This document shows positions 45,001-57,036 of a DNA stretch of 64,000 nt, in pieces (the stretch's first letter is position 1; every line of letters starts with the position of its first letter). The position numbers and the translations under genes were made by a program. This DNA is from Liquidambar formosana (Eukaryota; Streptophyta; Magnoliopsida; Saxifragales; Altingiaceae). The notes below the pieces were generated by a model. The model was given only the letters and a program-made list of their open reading frames with translations. It searched no databases and was not told the origin of the DNA. Location of the stretch: positions 62,001-126,000 of the forward strand of contig JBBPBK010000087.1 in the NCBI GenBank assembly GCA_039720395.1, written 5' to 3'.

Positions 45001-45410
45001 TGATTATATGGATGAATGAATGAATGATATGCATGCTGTCTTGTGATGATAACTGTTGATTTATGTGTGATTAAGACTTTGATTTAGCCCAATTAAATTA
45101 AGAGACCGTTTAGGGCGATATGGGTGCCTATAGGCTTTGCCTAGAACCTTCCCATATCGTAACTTAGCCTCCGAATCCCCGAATTCTCTGGTTTCCAAAA
45201 GATCATTTGCCTTTCCATTTTTAAATATGGAGTCAATCTTTTGTTTTCCTAAAACAAAACCGTTTTTAGGGTTTTCCTTGTTTCCTTTAAAAAATAAGGT
45301 GGCGACTCCTTTCTTTTTCCAAACCCATTTGTGGGCCCTCTTTTCCTGGGTCCACAGATTGGCGACTTTTAAACCCCTCCTGTGGGCCTTAACAATTTCT
45401 GGGGTTCACA
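42088..45410 (+). mobile_element. 3' LTR of element A (3323 bp)
   Basis: Starts TGTCACACCCC and ends GGGGTTCACA; collinear with the 5' LTR. It carries about 30 bases near 43090-43120 that the 5' LTR lacks. Contains the palindrome at 42793-42872, TATAAATA at 43061-43068 and three internal repeat units. Directly after its end, B's gag sequence begins with no PBS. Confidence 0.9.
42793..42872. promoter_or_regulatory. 80-bp GC palindrome in 3' LTR of A
   Basis: Same arms and position as in the 5' LTR, about 190 bases upstream of TATAAATA. Confidence 0.8.
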
Positions 45411-48400
45411 AGGGGCACTTTGACCTTGAGGCTTGCCTAAAAGCCATCATGGCCAAGCTTGACCATACCGCCGAGACATCCGATACCGCATTGAAAATGG
45501 CTCAAGAGAACCAACAGAAGATGGCGGATCTTGAACAAAATGGCTCTAAGGCTCATTCCTCGGGTATACCTCATGGGGCTAGCACCGAAGAGGGACCTCA
45601 ATCCAATGAGAACACCAAGACAAGGAGGGAAAGTAGCTCGAAACCTGAGGTCACCAACCTAGAAGGGGAAGCCAAGGGGAAAGGTACTAGCAGTGATTCC
45701 GTATTAGCTAGCAAGGTAGAAGCTTTGGAGAGAACCATAAAAGGGATTCGCAGGGCTGATGACATGGTCGATGTGCGGACTCTATCCCTGTTTCCAACGG
45801 CTCGTATTCCACTATAATTCAAGATGCCGGAGTTAGAAAAGTTCGATGGGACGGGTTGCCCTAAGACTCATTTGAAGATGTACGTGCGAGCTATGCACCC
45901 TCGAGGGGCTACTGACGAGCTTTTAGCTCAAATGTTCCATGAAACCTTCGCCACTTCTGCTTTGAAATGGTTCTTATCCTTGGATGAGAATAGAACCCAG
46001 ACTTGGGAAGACATATGCAATGAGTTTTCAGAGCACTACAAGTATAACACAGAGGTGGACGTTACTCGAAGGGACCTAGAAACCACCAAGCAAGGGGCTC
46101 ATGAAACTTTCTCCGCTTACATTACAAGGTGGAGACAAAAGGCGTCGAGAATAACGGATAGGCCGAATGAGGAGGATCAAATTCAGTTAGTGGTTAAGAA
46201 CCTGCTGCCCGTGTACCACAAGCACTTATTTGCCCACTATTTCCCCAATTTCAAAGCTCTCATTGGGGCTGGCACGCAGGTTGAAGATGCTATCAATGAT
46301 GGGACAATCAAGACTGAGGAAGTGAGGAGTCGCAAGACAAACTTTACTGGGAAGAACAATGCCGAGGTCAACACCATAACTCAACCAATCCAACCCTTTT
46401 CTCTCAATGATGTCAACCCACCTCGCCAATTCACTGACCTATTCATACCACTCGAAAGAGTCCTTGAAAAGCTCATAAGTCGTGACCTATTGAAGCCACT
46501 CGACCCAAGACCCCCACCAAATCCCTTACCCAAGAGCTACAATGAGAATGAGTACTGCAAGTACCACCAATCCAAAGGCCATGCCACCAATCGCTGTATT
46601 CGCCTTCGCCACCAAGTCCAAGACCTTATTGACAAACAAGTCATTTCACCACCAACCCGTCCAAATGTCACCCGTAATCCTCTCCCATCACACAACAACA
46701 CACCCCCACCTAACACCATAAATGCCATTGGGGTTGAATCCTCTCGCCCTCGCCATCCCATAAGACAATACACTCCGCTCCCCATGACCTTAACCCGTCT
46801 CTTCACCATTTGCCGCAATAACAGCCTTATCATGCCACTTCCACCAAAGCCAAGACCATCAATCCCTCACCAATATTGCCAATACCATCGTGCACCCGGC
46901 CATGACACCGAGGCTTGTTCTATACTAAAGAAGATCATCCAAGACCTCATTGACCAAAAGGTTTTGTTGTTGCCAAAGAAATCTATCCAACAAGAGCTGA
47001 AAGAAAGATATGAAGCAGGGGATCCTCAGGTTGGCCTATTAGGTGAAGCGTCGGGGAAATATGATTACTATGTGCTGTACTCAAGCCCAAGTCCGATATC
47101 AGATGAGCCGATAGTTCCTTCAGGTTGGGATGACTTGCCGACAGAGATGGAGAGCATCGACATGATAGAATGGGATGACTTGATGAATGACTCCGAGGAA
47201 GTCCATGACATATGGGCTAGCGATGATGAGTTGGACCATATAACCAGAGGGGGTCGTCATTTCAAGCCCCCCCACCTAGAATCTGAAAATCCGTTGGAAG
47301 ATTTGGAAGGGCAGAGGCATCCTAGCTTGCAAGAAGAAGAGGATGAAGTGCTTAGGCAGCTGAAGAAGACCAATGCCAACATTACTATTTGGGGCTTGCT
47401 CATGGCCTCGCATAAGCACAGACAGACCGTGTTGAAACTGTTGAATCAGATACAAGTGCCTGTTGACACATCCCCCGAGGGATTGGTACATTTGGTGAAT
47501 CCAACTCCCAAGAACTCAACCATCGTGTTCACCGATGTAGACCTACCTAAAAGCAGGCCGAGCCATTCTCAAGCTCTCTATGTGACCGTTGACACTATGG
47601 GGAAGAGGGTTCCCACCGTTCTTATCGACAATGGGTCCGCACTGAATGTATGTCCTCTCCGAACTGCCACTGTTTTGGGTTTGGGACCCACTGATTTCAC
47701 GCCATCTGGGCAGACCGTAAGAGCTTATGACAACACCCGCCGAGAAGTAATAGGGGTAGTTACTTTGCCTCTTATCATAGGACCCACTGAATTTAGGGTA
47801 GAATTCCAAGTGTTGGATGTGCCGTCATGTTTCAACTTGTTGTTGGGCCGACCTTGGATCCATCCTGCTGGGGCTGTGCCATCTTCACTCCATCAAAAGG
47901 TGAAGTTTCCTTATGAAGGAGCCATAGTAACACTTCAAGGGGACTATGAATTGAAACTCGCGAGTGTGCCTATATGTGAGATACATCCTGAATCAGCAGC
48001 GATACCGCTATCTGGGTTTGACTATGTCCAATGCATTGAAAAAGAGCTCGAAAAGGGTGAATTAATACCCTTGGACTTTTGCCCCCATGGCAACTTGCAC
48101 GTCGGTGAAATAATGAGAAAGATAAGTTTCTTTCCAGGCATGGGGCTAGGGCGTCGCCAACAAGGGATCCCTACGTCTATTCAAAGCCGTGTCACCTCAT
48201 ATACTTTTGGGTTAGGATATGGGCCCTCCAAAAATGATTATGCGGAAATGCTGAAGAGGAACAAAGAGAAAGTAAGAGCCAAAGCCGAGGGAAGGGTGCC
48301 AGACCTGAAGATCTCGCCATATCAACCTACTTTGAATGGTTACTTCGTCAAAGAAGGGGATGATTTTCTATATTGCGGGTTTCCAGAGCCCACCTTTGAC

Positions 48401-48727
48401 CAAGCTACCAAGATCCGAGTTCCGGGTTTTGAAATCTTCTTCATCGAATGGTATCCAATCACAGTTGAAATGGTAGATGATGAAGCCATCAATGATGAGT
48501 TCTGGGAAAAGAAAGAGGAGGACTGGGCAGAGAACCTCGATGCAGGGGCTATGACTGAAATATTCCAAAATATGATCCTCACCGTGGAAGACTCGACCAT
48601 TGAAGAACTCCAGGGTTCGTCCATTAGCCATGCTACCTTGCCACTCCTGAATTGGTACCTTGAATGTGGTGTCGTTGCAGAGATCCATGAAGAAGAAGAC
48701 CTTGGCCTACCTGATAGCAGCTTGTAG
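45411..48727 (+). pseudogene. Gag-protease of element B (5'-truncated, one nonsense codon)
   Basis: It starts at the LTR junction within gag, at a position about nine codons after A's start. One in-frame stop, TAA at 45815-45817, replaces a Gln codon of A. The rest is open to TAG at 48725-48727. Gag domain, two C-x2-H-x4-H-x4-C knuckles and the protease motif LIDNGSALNV are kept. Unlike A, the C-terminal part contains a glycine-rich G-patch-like stretch (GMGLGRRQQG, then FGLGYGP) at about 48131-48240 and roughly 100 further residues. The ORF appears to start earlier, at 45137, but that part is LTR sequence. Confidence 0.85.
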
Positions 48728-48894
48728 GTGTCTTAGTTTAGTAATATTTCCCTAATTCAATAAGATGTATCTACTTTACTCACTTTGTGGAGTCATAGTA
48801 TTGATACAGATTTGTTTGTTTTCCTTCTTTCTTTTGTGTGTCATTCCCATTATTCCTAGTCAATAAAGTGTGCTTTCTTTCTCTATATATGCAG
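48724..48894 (+). other. Predicted 171-bp intron of element B
   Basis: Donor GTAGGT overlapping the gag-protease stop and acceptor ATATATGCAG match those in A, with the same frame across the junction. The intron body differs considerably, while the splice sites are conserved. Confidence 0.7.
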
Positions 48895-51800
48895 TGTCTC
48901 TTTTCTCTCCTCTATGGATATTTATGGCATGGATATAGATCCTAGGAACGATGTCCCCCCGGAGCTCGTTGAGCAAAGGAAAAGGGGCATCACCGAACCT
49001 AATATGGATGAATTGGAATCAATCAACTTAGGGACGAATGAATTGCCAAGAATAGTTAAAATTGGGAAAACCCTTTCCCCCGTTGAAAAAGAAAAGATGA
49101 TCTCTCTCTTGAAAGCCAACATTATGGCTTTTGTATGGTCTTATGAAGACATGCCTGGCATCGACCCCGATATTGTGCAACACTATATCCCCACTAATTC
49201 CCTAAAGAAGCCGGTAAAGCAGAAACTCAGAAGATTAAAACCAGAATGGGCCCTAAAAGTAAAAGAAGAGGTAACTAAACAACTAGACGCGGGTTTCCTT
49301 CAAGTTGTGGAGTACCCCGAGTGGTTGTCGAATATAGTGCCTGTGCCTAAAAAAGATGGGAAAGTGAGGATGTGTGTCGACTTCCGAGATCTCAACGCCG
49401 CGAGCCCTAAGGATGACTTTCCTTTACCCCATATCGACGTGTTGGTAGATAGCACGGTGGGACATGCACTCCTCTCCTTCATGGACGGATTCTCCAGGTA
49501 TAACCAGATAAAGATGGCGCCTCAAGACATGGAGAAAACAGCCTTTATCACGCAATGGGGAACGTACTGTTACAAAGTAATGCCTTTTGGCTTAAGAAAC
49601 GCTGGGGCTACTTACCAAAGAGCAGCTACGACCCTATTGCATGATATGATCCATAAGGAAGTCGAGGTTTACAGTCGATGATATGATCGTGAAGTCCGTG
49701 GATAGGGAAGGGCATTTCAAGGCACTAGAGAAATTCTTAGAGCGAGCAAAAAAGTACAATCTCCGTCTCAACCCACAGAAGTGTGCTTTCGGCGTCACTG
49801 CAGGCAAGCTATTAGGGTTTATGATCACTCAGAGAGGTATCGAAGTGGACCCAGGGAAGATAAAAGCTATTGTGGAGATGGAGCCGCCTAGCACTGAGAA
49901 GCAGATCCGGGGTTTTCTGGGAAGAGTTCAATACATAAGCCGATTCATTGCCAACTTAACCATGGTTTGCGAACCAATCTTCAAATTGCTTAAGAAAGGT
50001 GTGCCAAAAGTATGGAACGAAGAATGCCAAGAGGCCTTTGAGACCATTAAGAGATACTTGAGCAATCCTCCAATCTTAGTTCCCCCACGGCAAGGTGTGC
50101 CGCTTTTGTTATACTTAACGGTCACCGAAACCGCGACGGGAGCTTTGTTAGCTCAATATCTTGAAGGGTCTACAAAGGAAAATGCCATTTATTACTTAAG
50201 CAAGAAAATGACAGACTATGAAGTGAAGTACAATGCAATTGAAAAGGCTTGTGTGGCACTAGTATGGGCGACGCAGAAACTCCGACACTACATGATGTCC
50301 TTCGAAGTGTTCTTGATAAGTCGCATGGACCCGTTGAAGTACCTGGTAGAAAGGCCAGTATTGTCATTCAGAACTGCTCGATGGTCAATTCTCCTCAATG
50401 AATTCGACATCAAGTACAGTGAATCAGAAGTCTATCAAGGGAAGCGTCATCGCAGACTACCTAGCCAGCTGTCCGGTGTCATCATCCGCTCCGTTCAACG
50501 ATCAATTCCCAGATGAGGACGTGCTAGAGATTGGTAGAAAAACTTGGAGAGTATACTTCGATGGGGCAGCCAATAAGAAAGGTTATGGGATAGGAGTCCT
50601 GCTGGTCTCACCCGAAGAGGCATTTACACCGTTGGCGGTCAAGTTGGGGTTCGAAGCTACCAACAACATTGCTGAGTATGAGGCCTGTATCCTAGCACTG
50701 GAAGCGGCACTTGAATTGGGGATCAAAGAATTGGAAGTGTTCGGGGACTCAGCACTAATCATTTGCCAGATAAAAGGGGAATGGAAAACTCGAGATGAGA
50801 AATTGTTGCCTTACCATGCCTATCTGGAAGCTCTAACCAAGGAGTTCTCAGAGATAGAGTTCAACTACATTTCAAGAAACAAGAACTAGTTCGCCGATGC
50901 CTTGGCGACCCTAGCATCCATGGTGGAGATACCTGAAGAGGGAAATGTGAAGCCGTTGGTGATAGAATGCCGAGACAAGCCTGTGTACTGTTGTGCAATC
51001 CGAGGAGGAGAGGTAAATGATGGCCACCCGTGGTTCCATGACATAATGAAGTTCATTGAAGAAAGGGAGTACCCAGAAGGAGCATCTCGCATTGATAGAA
51101 AAACCCTAAGGCGATTGGCAAGTCACTATGTACTTTGTGGAGGAAAGCTATATCGAAGGTCATACGACGGGATCCACCTACTGTGTGTCACCGAGGAGGA
51201 AGCCGAGCATCTGATTAAAGAAATCCATGAAGGGACAGGGGCTCCGCACATGAACGGCTATATGTTGGCTAAGAAAATCATGAGGCTAGGCTATTATTGG
51301 TCCACCATGGAAAGAGACTGCCACGCACATGTCAAGAAGTGCCACAAATGCCAACTGTTCGCCAGTGGACAACATTTGCCTTCTATGCCTTTAACGAGTA
51401 TGTCATCACCTTGGCCATTCGCGGTATGGGGGATAGATATCATCGGACAGATCAAGCCAAAGGCATCAAATGGGCATGAATACATCCTGGTCGCCATCGA
51501 CTACTTCACTAAGTGGGTGGAAGCAGCGTCCTTCAAGACCTTGAATTCCAAGAAGGTAGTGCAGTTCATACAGCACAGCATCATCTATCGATATGGGGTA
51601 CCGCATGAAGTTATCTCAGACAATGGCCTGCACTTTCAGAAAGAAACCCATGAGCTCTTGCAAAAGTATAGCATAGTTCACCATCTGTCATCACCATACC
51701 GTCCTCAGACTAATGGAGTGGTGGAAGTAGCTAACAAGAACATCAAGAAGATACTACAGAAGACTGCGGACTCACACACAGACTGGCATGAGAAGTTGCC

Positions 51801-52275
51801 ATTGGCTCTATGGGGTTACAGAACATCAATAAGGTCGTCAACAGGGGCTACCCCTTATTCTCTAGTTTATGGAATGGAGGCCGTGTTGCCAGTTGAATTA
51901 GAGGTTCCTTCATTAAGGGTTGCTGTGGAGAGCCAGATAGCAGAAGTGGATTGGGTTAAGAGCCGCTATGATGAGTTAGCTTTGCTGGATGAAAGGCGTT
52001 TAAGGGCGCTGTATCATGTTCAGGGGTATCAACGGAGAGTTGCCAGAGCATTCAACAAGCATGTCAAAGATCGAGGTCTAAAGAAAGGGGATGTAGTGCT
52101 GAAAGAAATCAGAGCTCCAGTGTTCGATCCGCGGGGAAAATTCAAGCCAAGTTGGGGTAGGCCATACATTATCAAAGAGATATTGCCAGCAGGGGCTGTT
52201 CGCCTCATGGATTTAGATGGAATTGAGTTCGCTCGTCCAACTAATTTGGATCAATTGAAGAAATATCATGTTTGA
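48895..52275 (+). pseudogene. Pol of element B (two frameshifts and one stop)
   Basis: Same domain order as in A. A one-base insertion (A at 49673) falls inside the codons of the RT active-site motif. A second one-base insertion (A at 50418) lies at the end of the first RNase H region. A TAG at 50887-50889 replaces a Gln codon just before the last catalytic motif of the archaeal-type RNase H. The integrase part (50902-52275) is open, with CHKC, GIDIIG, ISDNG and the catalytic Glu region. The element cannot make a full polymerase by itself. Confidence 0.88.
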
Positions 52276-52376
52276 AGCCTGCTAGGTTGAAAACCCGTAA
52301 GGGCGGCCTAGGCAAAAGTTAAGGCATGAGAACTACGTAAGACCTGATTCTCCATTCAAAAACAAAAAAAAAAAAC

Positions 52377-52407
<31 letters not shown>

Positions 52408-52480
52408 AAAAAAAAAAACCATGGAGATACGTAGGCAACCCATAAAGTTACCTTGGGTGCAGTCTAAATCAAACAAGAAA
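52276..52480 (+). other. Post-pol structured module of element B
   Basis: Matches A's module: GGTTGAAAACC hairpin, GGGCGGCCTAGGC, GAACTACGTAAGACCTGATTC, an A-rich tract, then GGAGATACGTAGGCAACCC. The A-rich tract differs in detail; the flanks are conserved. Confidence 0.55.
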
Positions 52481-52601
52481 ATCCCAAATTTGATTTATTA
52501 TTGGCAATTTATTCAAAACTAAAATTGATTGACATAGCAATTCATTGGTATTAAGTAAAAGAACTATAAATATGCCATAAATATCCTATTCTATTGAGTC
52601 T

Positions 52602-53888
52602 TCAGTTTTTCTTGGGCTTCTTTGCAGCTCGCTCCTCAGCTTTCTTCTTCTCTCTTTCATGTCTTCTTTTCTTCCTCAAGTCATGTTCATAAGCTGCTGT
52701 CACTGCTTCCATAATATCTTCTCTGCAAGATCCAAGTTCATTGTTCTTGATAAGTCCAGAAATCCTTTCTCTTCGAGTAGTCTCTCTCTCACCTAAATTG
52801 CTTTTCAACTATTCCTTATACTCGGGGCTCATCATATACGGACCATCAGTATTCGTCACTTGAGTCAGTGTCAGCTTTCTAGGCCATCGGTCCTTCGCCC
52901 AAGTCACTACAGAAAGACCCGCGGGCACCACAGGATAGTCACCTTTCAAGGAAGTGGGTATGGTTTGCATGGCGCCTATCTGACGCAGAACCCTTGAAGG
53001 CCAATAGAAGGAAGTAGACCTCAGTCCTATGAGTCTCACCATGGCACATCCAGAAGTCCGCAGAAGCACCTGGTCACTGCAGCCCCATATGAATACAAAC
53101 CACTTGACACTCCTCCAAGAAAGGGTTTGGAAGTAACCTAGCCAATCTCTCAATGAAAATTGCCCAGGTAGTTCAATGCGGCGAAGGCAGTAATGCTGGG
53201 GCTTGTATGGTGTAATGGCAACTGGTGACAAGAAATTCAGTCTTTCAAGCAACCACATCTGCAGTAGAATGGGGCTACCTCCTAAAGGAACCTTTGGGTC
53301 CTCATGAGTTTTATCCAAACCATTCAGGGTTTCAACTAGCACCATGGGAATCAAGTTATGGCCCTTGGCAAGGAGAGGAATCAAGTCACAGATTTGAATG
53401 GGAACATGTGGAGTACCAGTGGAAATAAGAAAACGACCAATAAGGCAAAGGGCAAGAGCATGCTTAATAGGAAAGGTAAAATTCAGAATACCTTTACTAT
53501 CATAAGCTAAAAAAGAGGTTGCCAATTTCATCAAGTCTACCATATGGTCCTTTACAAACGTAGAGGCATATTGTGGGTGAATCCCAAGTAGATTGGAGAA
53601 AGAAGTAAGAAAGCTTGGGCGAGGAGTAGGGAGAATGAAAGGACCTACCGTTGAAACTCCATACAATGCACAGAATTCCTCCATGGTTGGGCACAGTTCT
53701 TCATAGTTGAAGCGGAACACATGAACTTGAGGATCCCAAAAATATGTAGCAGCAGTCAAGAGGTTCGTTTCAAGCCTCACATGCCTCAAGGAGAGCAATG
53801 GATCCAAGCCAAAGCACTTGAACTCAGATTTTGCTTCAGCACTCATAACTCTCAAAAACCCTCCTAAAAATTTGTCTAGAGCCTCCAT
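52602..53888 (-). pseudogene. Antisense PMD-like (tentatively DUF7745-type) gene of element B, one nonsense codon
   Basis: Collinear with A's 35560-36846 and of the same 1287-base length. It starts MEALDKFLGGFLRVM and keeps FRFNYEELCPTMEEF and the basic C-terminal helix. TAG at 52809-52811 (minus strand) replaces a Trp codon and cuts the frame after 359 codons. Over this length there is no indel, although substitutions are numerous. That is consistent with past selection on the protein, but dN/dS was not computed. Confidence 0.75.
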
Positions 53889-53937
53889 AATTTCTAATGA
53901 ATGAATACAAGTAGGTTTAGGAACCTCTTGGATGTGT

Positions 53938-53944
53938 TTTTATA
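53938..53944 (-). promoter_or_regulatory. TATA box of antisense gene (B)
   Basis: Minus strand reads CCTATAAAAACAC, 50 bases before the ATG at 53888, the same spacing as in A. Confidence 0.6.
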
Positions 53945-54031
53945 GGGAAAAGGTCACAAATCCAAGTTCAAATAGGAAAAAACCCATCAGAATAGGAAGT
54001 TTCCTATTCAAAGTGGGATTTCCGCTTTGGG

Positions 54032-54089
54032 CTCGGGTAACCACCCAGGCCTGGGCGGCTAGCCTCCCGAGGCCTGGTGGTCACCCAAG
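54032..54089. promoter_or_regulatory. Shortened GC palindrome upstream of antisense gene (B)
   Basis: Outer arms CTCGGGTAACCACCC and GGTGGTCACCCAAG are kept, but one inner arm is lost. The right flank (CCACTTTG, later GCCTTGACGCG) resembles the right flank of the palindrome in A's LTRs, supporting common origin. Confidence 0.65.
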
Positions 54090-54339
54090 CCACTTTGTTT
54101 TGGTTTTGCTTCTTGCTTTGTCTCGCCTTGACGCGTGATCAAACCTCCTTCCAAATGAGATATTCAACACTTTTTGAGCTTAAAATCAATCAAATTCCAT
54201 CTTGAAATCAATTCCTTGAATTGATTTTATGTTCAAAAGGGTTGAATATATTTCCCCTATGTCATGCCAACTCAAGTGACAATGTGTTAAGTCATTTTCC
54301 TCTTGCACCATGCCTGTTCAATCTTGATAAATTGATCAT

Positions 54340-56900
54340 ATATCCTCATTTCAAATCTTGATTTTTTATCCCACTTGGTTGAATATACTCATCACTTGAA
54401 TATATTCTTCCATTTCAAAAGTGTATTCACTCTTTGAATATGCTTCTCGGTTTCAAATTCTCATTCCCTATCCTACTTGGTTGAATATATTCATCACTTG
54501 AATATATTTTTCCATTTCAAAAGTGTATTCACCCTTTGAATATGCTTCTCAGTTTCAAATTCTCATTTTCTATCATACTTGGTTGAATATATTCATCACT
54601 TGAATATATTCTTCCATTTCAAAGGCATGTTCGCCCATTGAATATGCTTCCTAGTTTCAGATCCTCATTATCACTTACTTGGTTAAATATATTCATCACT
54701 TGAATATATTTCTCCATTTCAATGGTATACTCATCACTTGAGTATACTTCTCAGATATTTTGGCTGCCACTTACTTGGTTAAGTATATCCATCGCTTGGG
54801 TATATTTCTCCATTTCAATGGTATGTTCATCACTTGAACATACTTCTCAGAATATTTGTCACTTACTTGGTTAAATATATTCATGACTAGAATATATTTC
54901 TCCATTTCAATGGTGTACTCATCACTTGAGTACACTTCTCAGATTATTCTCTATCTTACTTGGTTAAGTATATCCATCGCTTGGGTACACTTCTCCATTT
55001 CAATGGTATGTTCATCACTTGAACATACTTCTCAGATCATTTGTCACTTACTTGGTTAAGTATATCCACCACTTGGGTATATTTTTTCCATTTCAATGGT
55101 ATACTCATCACTTGAGTATACTTCTCAGATATTTTGCCACTTACTTGGTTAAGTATATCCATCGCTTGGGTATATTTCTCCATTTCAATGGTATGTTCAT
55201 CACTTGAACATACTTCTCAGAATATTTGTCACTTACTTGGTTAAATATATTCATGACTAGAATATATTTCTCCATTTCAATGGTGTACTCATCACTTGAG
55301 TACACTTTTCAGATTATTCTCTATCTTACTTGCTTAAGTATATCCATCGCTTGGATATATTTCTCTATTTCAATGGTATGTTTATCACTCAAACATACTT
55401 GTCACTTACTTGGTTAAGTATATTCGTGACTAGAATATATTTCTCCATTTCAATGGTGTACTCATCACTTGAGTACACTTCTCAGATTATTCTTATCTTA
55501 CTTGGTTAAATATATCCGTCGTTTGGATATATTTCTCCATTTCAATGGTATGCTCATCACTTGAGTGTACTTCTCAGCTTACTTGGTTAAATATATTCGT
55601 GATTAGAATATATTTCTCCATTTCAAAAGTATGTTCATCACTTGAACGTACTTCTCAGTCTTTTTCAATCATTAAGTATACTCATCACTTGAGTATATTT
55701 CTCAACATCTTTTTCATCACTTGGTTAAATATGTTCGTGACCTGAATATATCTCTCCATTTCAAAAGTACACTCATCACTTGAATACACTTCTCAGATTA
55801 TTCTTATCTTACTTGGTTAAATATATCCGTCGTTTGGATATATTTCTCCATTTCAATGGTATGCTCATCACTTGAGTGTACTTCTCAGCTTACTTGGTTG
55901 AATATATCCATCACTTGGATACATTTCTTCATTTCAAAAGTATGTTCATCACTTGAACGCACTTCTCAGTCTTTCTCAATCATTAAGTATCCTTATCACT
56001 TGAGTACACTTCTCAGATTATTCTTATCCTACTTGGTTAAATATATCCATCGCTTGGATATATTTCTCCATTTCAATGGTATGCTCACCACTTGAGTATA
56101 CTTCTCAGATTTCATTCTCAGATTACTTGGTTAAATATATCCATCGCTTGGATATATTTCTCCATTTCAATGGTATGCTCACCACTTGAGTATACTTCTC
56201 AGATTACTTGGTTAAATATATTTGCGACCTGAATATATTTCTCCATTTCAATGGTATACTCATCACTTGAGTATACTTCTCAGATATGTTGTCACTCACT
56301 TAGTTGAATATATTCGTGACCTGAATATATCTCTCCATTTCAAAAGTACACTCATCACTTGAGTATACTTCTCAGATTATTCTTTATCCTACTTGGTTAA
56401 ATATATCCATCGCTTGGATATATTTCTCCATTTCAATGGTATGCTCACCACTTGAGTATACTTCTCAGATTTCATTCTCAGATTACTTGGTTAAATATAT
56501 TCATCGCTTGGATATATTTCTCCATTTCAATGGTATGCTCACCACTTGAGTATACTTCTCAGATTTCATTCTCAGATTACTTGGTTAAATATATTCGCGA
56601 CCTGAATATATTTCTCCATTTCAATGGTATACTCATCACTTGAGTATACTTCTCAGATTTTTTGTCACTCACTTGGTTAAATATATTCGTGACCTGAATA
56701 TACTTCTCCATTTCCAAGGTACGTTCGTCACTTGAACGTACTTTTCAGATCTCATTCTCATCACTTGGTTAAATATATTCGTGACTAGAATATATTTCTC
56801 CATTTCAAAAGTATGTTCATTCGTAGTGGCTTGAATATGCTTCTCTTGACAATCACCAACCCCCAGTGGTTTAAGTATACTCATGACTTGAGTACACTTC
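54340..56900. repeat. Long hairpin array in 3' region of element B
   Basis: Several dozen hairpins follow each other at roughly 50-60 base spacing. Two types alternate. One has stems such as AAATATATTC/GAATATATTT or TATATCC/GGATATA and is followed by TCTCCATTTCA. The other has stems GTATACTC/GAGTATAC (54725-54747), GTATGTTC/GAACATAC (54821-54843), GTGTACTC/GAGTACAC (54913-54935) or GTACGTTC/GAACGTAC (56719-56741) and is followed by CTTCTCAG. Loops are seven bases, mostly ATCACTT, ATCGCTT or GTGACCT. Stem changes occur in pairs. Small ORFs here are produced by the repeats. Confidence 0.85.
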
Positions 56901-57022
56901 CTTACTTCAGTCTCAGGTTTTCAACCTCCCATCATTGTTGGGATCAGTGTGTGATTTCTCCGGGCTTTTTGGCCAAAAATGGGTTGTTCTTTATCATTGG
57001 TTCACAAGTGTAACTTGTTCGC

Positions 57023-57036
57023 CAATGAGGGGCTTC
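57023..57036 (+). promoter_or_regulatory. Polypurine tract of element B
   Basis: CAATGAGGGGCTTC before the LTR start at 57037, identical to that of A. Confidence 0.6.

Larger units (their letters stand above)
24617..45410 (+). mobile_element. Element A: near-complete Tat/Ogre-like Ty3/gypsy retrotransposon, about 20.8 kb
   Basis: Order: 5' LTR (24617-27902), PBS, leader, gag-protease ORF, short intron, RT-RNase H-aRNase H-integrase ORF, two antisense genes, hairpin array, polypurine tract, 3' LTR (42088-45410). The long LTRs, the dual RNase H, the intron between protease and RT, and antisense extra genes are all known from the Tat/Ogre lineage. Both sense ORFs are uninterrupted. The two LTRs look nearly identical by eye, with one indel of about 30 bp and scattered substitutions, which points to a fairly recent insertion. 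No matching 5-bp target duplication is seen (TAAGG on the left, AGGGG on the right), so the flanks may have been rearranged. Confidence 0.85.

Noticed and set aside
45137..45410. N-terminal extension of B's gag ORF into the LTR
   Set aside because: It translates LTR sequence that is also open at 27630-27884 in A's 5' LTR; it arises from the junction and is not a native protein.
24612..45415. 5-bp target site duplication for element A
   Set aside because: Flanks TAAGG and AGGGG do not match; only a 4-base AAGG can be aligned, and that would require moving the LTR end.
54856..56643. Series of 60-80 codon ORFs in B's hairpin array
   Set aside because: Repetitive translations (for example SLEYTSQ, FSISMVCSS) produced by the tandem hairpins, without constant frame or length.
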